DNA of 64,000 bases from Lepus europaeus. Taxonomy: Eukaryota > Chordata > Mammalia > Lagomorpha > Leporidae. Below are positions 58,985 to 64,000 of this stretch, one piece after another (the first letter of the stretch is position 1; every line of letters starts with the position of its first letter). The notes below the pieces were generated by a model that was given only the letters and a program-made list of their open reading frames with translations, was not told the DNA's origin and did not search any database. The stretch is from assembly GCF_033115175.1 (NCBI RefSeq), contig NC_084842.1:29843549-29907548 (forward strand), given 5' to 3'. The position numbers and the translations under genes are program-made.

Positions 58985-60990
58985 TACTATTAGGAATAGA
59001 CATGAACATTTTATTAGATATGAATGATTTTAAAAGGCAGTAAAAGAATATTTTGAAAACCTTTATATCAGTAAGTTTGAAGACAGGTAAAATGGGAAAA
59101 TGAAATCTGAAAAATACACGAATTGCCAAAATAGATTTTAAAAGATATGGAAAACTATACTACTCCTATGATCACTGAAGAAATTTCTTCAGTGCTTAAG
59201 TCAGAACATTAAAATCTCAAGCTAGAAAAGTTTTATAAGCCAGTTTCACAAAATATTTGACAGAAAGATAATTTTCATCTTGTACAAACCCTTCCAGAGA
59301 GTTTTGTGAGCTTAGTGTAAGGCTGACACTAATCTAAGAAAGAACATTATGACAACATCAGATTTTAGGTCACTCCCACTTGTATACACAGTCACAAAAA
59401 TCTTCAAAAGAATATTAGCCAAATGAAATCAAAATTGTTTTCTAGAAACATAGTGTGAAGGTAGATTTATCTCAAGATTATGATACAGTTTCTATCTTTT
59501 AAAATTTATTCATGGAATTTGCTACATTAACAGACTAAATGTCTCTGAGAACACCTAGATTATGTCAATTGATGAAATAATGTAAGGCACAAAATCAAAA
59601 GAACCTTTTAAACCATAAAAAGAAAAGGAACTTTCAAAAATCAATAACAGGTATGTTTAGAAAACTCTCATACACTTTGATAAATAATTACAAAATGGTA
59701 AAAGTTGTCAGTTGAATATTGGGAACAAGACTGTCTACAGTCACCACTTCTATTCAATATCCCACAGGTTCTGGTCACAATAACAGAAAAAAATAACAGT
59801 TCTAATTTTCAGAAAGAAATCATAAAAAATCTTATTTAGAATAACAATGCTATCTACTTAAGGAACTACATAAATTAGTGGAATTAGTGAGTTAAGATTT
59901 GCAGGTACAAAATTAACACAAAAAATCACATTTCTGGTTATAAGCAGCATCAACAACAAAGAATTTTACATATGTAATGCTGTACACACACATAGACATA
60001 TACACATATACACATATAATGCACAACATACTGAGAAGAAGAAAACTACTAACAGTTTAATGAAGAAAATTACTCCTTATATATATTTAGAGATCATTTT
60101 AAGAGAGCTAAGAAAGAGAGAACATGGCCAGGTTTATGACTTTGTCTTTCTCATAGGTGTCAGTACCCTCCAAATTTAGCTGTGGACTACAAGATATTCC
60201 AAATGATATCTTAGTAAGTTAGAACAAGTGTTTGTTTGATTATTTGTAGAACTTTCAAGCTTCATTCAAAATTTATGTGAGAAACAAAATTCCAAGCACA
60301 GACACATAAAATTATGTAAATTTTGCAAATATGATTTTCATGCTGAGATAAATAAACCAATGAAAGAGAATTGAGAACTTTGAAACAGACTCATGCATAT
60401 TCATTTAAAAATGTTTATAGAATGTTTTTAAGGTTGGTTGTAGGTGTGTGTGATTAGTGAAAACAAGCAAGTATTCTGGTTTGTATGCTATTGAGTGATA
60501 AAAACTCGCATTGAAGAACAATGTAGAAAGTATAAGACATTTGATTGTGTTTTGGCAATTTCTATTTGAAAAAAAGAAGACGAAAATTGATTTCGCCTCA
60601 CACCTTAATTCTAAAAGCAGTTCTGGGTAGAAACAAAACTTAAATTTACCAGGCAAAACTTCATAATTTTTAGAATAAAAGAGAATTTTATCTTCATGAT
60701 TTCAGAATAGGGAGGGATTTCTTCTTCAGGATGCAGAAATTACTCACCAACAGAGGGTAAATGATAAACCTTATTACTTTAAGCTTAACAAACATTGCTT
60801 ATCAATAGATGTCAAAAGTACTTGAAAAGACAAGTTATATACCAGCGGAAGATATTCTGGGCAAATGTACTGAAACATAATATCTACAAAACAAAAAGAT
60901 ATTCAATCAACAAATTCTTAAAAAGACATAAGAAAAACGACAAAATATGTAAAAAGTGGTTCTGCAGACAATGACCATAATGGCTAATGC
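58985..60990 (+). mobile_element. Old L1 ORF2 fossil (RT to C-terminal region), plus strand
   Basis: It is collinear with L1M-type ORF2 over about 2 kb. Landmarks are gcagtaaaagaatattttga and acctttatatcagtaagttt (linker before RT), tgtacaaacccttccagaga, aatattagccaaatgaaatc, caccacttctattcaatatc (before the YADD region), gatttgcaggtacaaaatta, aactttcaagcttcattcaa, agaataaaagagaattttat, agaatagggagggatttctt and caaattcttaaaaagacata. Many indels and stops are present. A CA/TA simple stretch (59985-60020) lies within. It cannot encode a functional protein. Confidence 0.75.
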
Positions 60991-62394
60991 AAATTAAGAT
61001 GCCCACTTTACATTAATCAAGGGCTTGAAAATCAAGCCTCTAGTGCAGTAGCTTTTTACATTCAGCATTATGAGGTTGATACAGAAAAACCCTAAACGTT
61101 GTTGGAAGAGTTACTATAGAATCCCAGAACTAAGTCTGCTTGCCCCATGGGCAGTATGACATTGAGCTGCTGGGAAAAAATAAGTTAAGTATTTGTTGCA
61201 GTGTCCAGAGCAAGGAGCCAGATAGATGTTATTCCATGTCTCTGCTCCTAAAGTGAGTAAAGGCAATGACTATTATAGTCTAAAGATGGGGTTGGAACCG
61301 AGTCAGTAATAGGGGCTGGGTTGTTTACTTTGGGATGGTAAAAGGTAGGTTACCATCTGTCTGGGTCAAGGAGTAAATTGTGTATTACTGTCTTTGATAG
61401 AGGCTTGAAGTTCCTGGAAAACATCTCAATTTCTGTCTAAGAGGAGGATGTTAGCTATAGGGGTTATCAGTGAAGTTCATGGTCTGCCATTGGGAGTTTG
61501 GCCTGTGAATTCTTCCTAGCTCTCAGAACAGAGGCCAGAAGTGAGTTGGTAACTGTTAAGGTTAAGGACAATTGGGCTACAGCATTAACGAGTTCAGCTT
61601 TACAGAGGAATTGCAAGCTAAGGAAGAGACACTGGAACTCCATAAATGTACATCAAAGTCTGCTAAGGATGGAGCATGGTCACAAGTTGGGGTGAGAACA
61701 CAGTGGGTTTCAAATGTGATGGGTAATGCTACATTTCTTGAACTGTGTTGCATACACACATGTTTATTATTTTTTGAAATAAAACTCATATATTGTATCT
61801 AAACTTTACATTTTAATATAACCCATAAAAAACAAGAATCGGACAGTAAATATCTAGGAACTTAAGACCAAAAAGAAAATTGAGATAGAAAAAATACAGT
61901 CATGAAGACTGACTATGGTAAAAATGAAGGATAATGTCTCCAATTCACTTAAAATTTAACTCCTATAAGAGTATATTAGCTCTTATAAGAGAGAACTCAT
62001 AGGCCAAAACCCAATGGCAGGCCTTGTAATTTATTTATACTCCCTTGGGCTAACATATTAAAACTAAAAAGTTTTAAAGAATTACATATGTAAAATTTGC
62101 TGTGAGAATGTAAATCAGGGTCAGACTCTTTCCGAATGTTATCAGAAATGCATTCAGTAAGGAAATAGAATTTCAGATGGTTTTTGGCATTTGGACAGGA
62201 TTTCAACCAATGGAGGAAAAAGAAGAGATTTGTGTGTGACGACTATCAGATTTCAAACCCTATATTATCAAGTCATGCAAAAATGCTCTTTATATAAGAT
62301 CTGGAGGGAGTCAAGTGGTGAAGTGTGGATACTTAAGACAAAAGAGATTGTGTTTTGGTCCATAAGCAAAGGGGAGCTGACAGGAGTTAGCCAG
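60991..62394. other. Unassigned moderately GC-balanced sequence
   Basis: About 1.4 kb. From 61080 to 61790 the composition is more balanced than in the neighbouring LINE. Overlapping plus and minus frames of 65-76 codons (61498-61802) have no known motif. It could be the interior of a decayed LTR element, given the LTR-like stretch that follows, but no retroviral motif was found. Confidence 0.3.
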
Positions 62395-62905
62395 GGAGCT
62401 AGTTAGAACACAGGAGCTGAGAGACTGCCAGGAGTTTCTGTGCCTTAGCCACACACCACTAAACCCCCCGCCATTTCCTAAGCCTATTCAACATGGCTGC
62501 ACATCATGCACAGGACACCATATAACCACGTGCATGTTGAGCTCCACAGGGAGATGTGATGAAACCTTCCCGGAGATTACCACGCATACTAACGTCCTGC
62601 CCAATGTCCACCCCATTTGTATATTCAAATAGGGGACCACCCCATTACTCAATGAAATGAGGACCTGAATTTCAGCGGGTTGGGGGAGGAATTAGCAGCA
62701 GCAGCAGTAGCAGCAGCAGCAGCATGGCTAGCAAACACCCCTGTCCTCAAGGAAAGAGGCTGCACACATCCACATCTGAATGTGTGCTATCTCTTTGTTT
62801 TGATAAATCCTTCTCTCATTCTTGACTCTATGACTCTGCTTTGAATGCATCTCTCATGCAGAGACAAGAAGTTGGAATAAATCCAGCTGGGGACCTCCAC
62901 TCTAC
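62395..62905 (+). mobile_element. Possible solitary LTR (class I-like)
   Basis: A GC-balanced stretch with promoter-like and terminator-like order: gccatttcctaagcctattc, a TATA-like word in tttgtatattcaaatagggg, then gttttgataaatccttctct (a variant poly(A) signal gataaa followed by a pyrimidine run), gcatctctcatgcagagaca and tccagctggggacctccact before a T-run. This resembles U3-R-U5 of class I LTRs. It does not resemble the LTR at 11629. Boundaries and family are unresolved. Confidence 0.4.
62693..62723 (+). repeat. Short AGC/CAG trinucleotide tract
   Basis: About ten AGC units with one GTA interruption. It lies inside the LTR-like stretch and is not in a convincing coding frame. Confidence 0.9.
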
Positions 62906-63857
62906 ACACTGAAGTTTTTTTTTTAACTATCTGAGTATATTTGAGGGGGGATGAGGTTAAGCAGGAGTAGGGGAGAGTTGGTGCCAGGAAACCAGCCAAT
63001 AAGCAACTATAAAATCTAGAAGAGATGAAAAATTATTCAAATGAGGATATTATTAGTGAGATTTACAACCAGCAGTTTATGGATTAAGTGGACAATTAGG
63101 AAAATAAAAAGCTGGCCCCAAATTGACAAACCATGATAACTCTTTAGATATGAAGAATAAAAGAGCCTGTGCAATAGGCGCATAAAAGGGTACTAGGAAA
63201 GAATGGCATCATTAGCCTTTAGTAGACCTACTTGGAAAGGCTAGTGGAGAATTTGAACAGAGAGAAATTAAAGATTTGGAAACTGATGAACACTCTGATC
63301 CAGCCTTTAACAGACATTAAGATAGTACCAGTGGCTCAGGAAATACAGTGACATGCACAAATGTCTCTCCTGGAGGTATGCCACAGCATTGTGTGATAGC
63401 AGAAGTGGGCCAGTAGAACAGAGTAGTGAAGGTACATTGGAAGTTCACTTCGCTGACCAATGATTGCATCCGGGGTTATTTTCATTAAAGAAAACTGATT
63501 AGTGGTAAGACACATCAAAATTATGATAAGTAAGACCATCTACTTGTGAGTTTTTATTTTTTTGTAGAAATCATAGATCCTTAAAGCTTAACAACCCATC
63601 CTGCTCATCACTTCCTTTGTGATATCAACTTAGTCAACTTCTAGGAGACTCTGGAAAATTCTGAGAATAAGCACACAGAAGAGATTTCAACAGAGAGATT
63701 AATCTAAGAACAACAGAAAACACCAAATACATGACAAAATCTAGGGAATCATTTGCTCCCCTCCACTTAATATTTGCTTTAAAGCTGCCTTATTATTACT
63801 TCTTTTTTGGTAACTGATATGGTCTTTTTTTTTTTAAGGTAGGAGAAACACGTTACT
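62906..63857. other. Unique DNA, no gene seen
   Basis: About 950 bases including T-runs (62916-62925, 63825-63834). The 67- and 70-codon minus-strand frames show no recognisable domain. Confidence 0.42.
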
Positions 63858-64000
63858 TTTTCTTTTTTTTTTTTTTTAAAGGTTTATTTATTTGAAAGTC
63901 AGAGTTACGAAGAGAGAGGAGAGGCAAAGAGAGAGAGGTCTTCCATTCACTCCCCAGATGGCCAGACGGCTGTGCCAATCAGGAGCCAGTAGCTTCTTCC
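63858..64000 (-). mobile_element. C-repeat SINE, minus strand, cut by the window end
   Basis: The reverse tail tttctttttttttttttttt aaaggtttatttatttgaaa leads to agtcagagttacgaagagag, gaggtcttccattcactccc and caggagccagtagcttcttc. The tail-proximal part is present; the head lies beyond the window. A deletion between ccattcactccc and the ggctgtgccaatcagg region is visible. Confidence 0.92.

Noticed and set aside
1..64000. CRISPR arrays, operons, prophage or plasmid features
   Set aside because: The repeat content and composition are those of mammalian nuclear DNA; no regularly spaced repeats with unique spacers occur.

Overview
This is 64 kb of mammalian nuclear DNA from a lagomorph, most probably European rabbit or a close relative. 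The lineage call rests on about 19 copies or fragments of the tRNA-derived lagomorph C-repeat SINE family (heads such as ggccggcgcc...ctaggctaatcctc, and catcccatatgggcgccggt... followed by aaataaataaatctt tails). A rabbit-type L1 3' UTR at 53.8-54.6 kb, ending in tggaaatttatattcattaaataaa, supports it. The window is AT-rich and reads as a gene desert or a very large intron. I found no multi-exon protein-coding gene, no rRNA or tRNA gene, and no CRISPR or prokaryotic feature. Nearly all long open frames lie inside SINEs, microsatellites or old retroelements.

Layout. 0-1.5 kb: two young C-SINEs with clear target-site duplications. 4.7-5.0 kb: an old MaLR-type LTR. 5-11 kb: AT-rich unique DNA with weak L2-like tails and one more GC-balanced block at 10.86-11.4 kb. 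11.6-19.0 kb: a degraded class I (gammaretrovirus-like) endogenous retrovirus on the + strand, with two recognisable LTRs, an env transmembrane remnant at 17.7-17.9 kb and four later SINE insertions. 19.1-19.3 kb: a long TTCC-rich microsatellite. 20-31.8 kb: mostly unique AT-rich DNA with a MIR, SINE fragments and a near-identical 87-bp pair 7.6 kb apart. 31.8-36 kb: a nested pair of SINEs, a third SINE and a CT/CA microsatellite. 38.7-40.3 kb: a SINE apparently interrupted by a minus-strand retrocopy of FAM241B with an open 123-codon reading frame, abutting a second poly(A)-ended 3' UTR-like segment. 40.6-52.5 kb: Tigger-type DNA transposon fragments, more SINEs and unique DNA. 53.8-61 kb: LINE-rich, holding a young rabbit L1 end with an internally duplicated 3' UTR, an antisense old L1 3' UTR, an antisense LINE-1-like ORF2 piece of unusual sequence, and a long sense L1 ORF2 fossil. 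62.4-62.9 kb: a possible solitary LTR with a short CAG tract. The window ends inside another SINE.

No set of genes here works together. What can be read is insertion history: ancient MIR, L2, Tigger, MaLR and L1M material, then a gammaretrovirus-like provirus, then C-SINEs, rabbit L1 activity and the FAM241B retrocopy. The only entry with a plausible intact coding sequence is the FAM241B retrocopy. I found no convincing new biological system. The items most worth checking are the FAM241B chimera, the atypical LINE ORF2 fragment and the 87-bp repeat pair. Family names were assigned by recall of consensus sequences without a database search.
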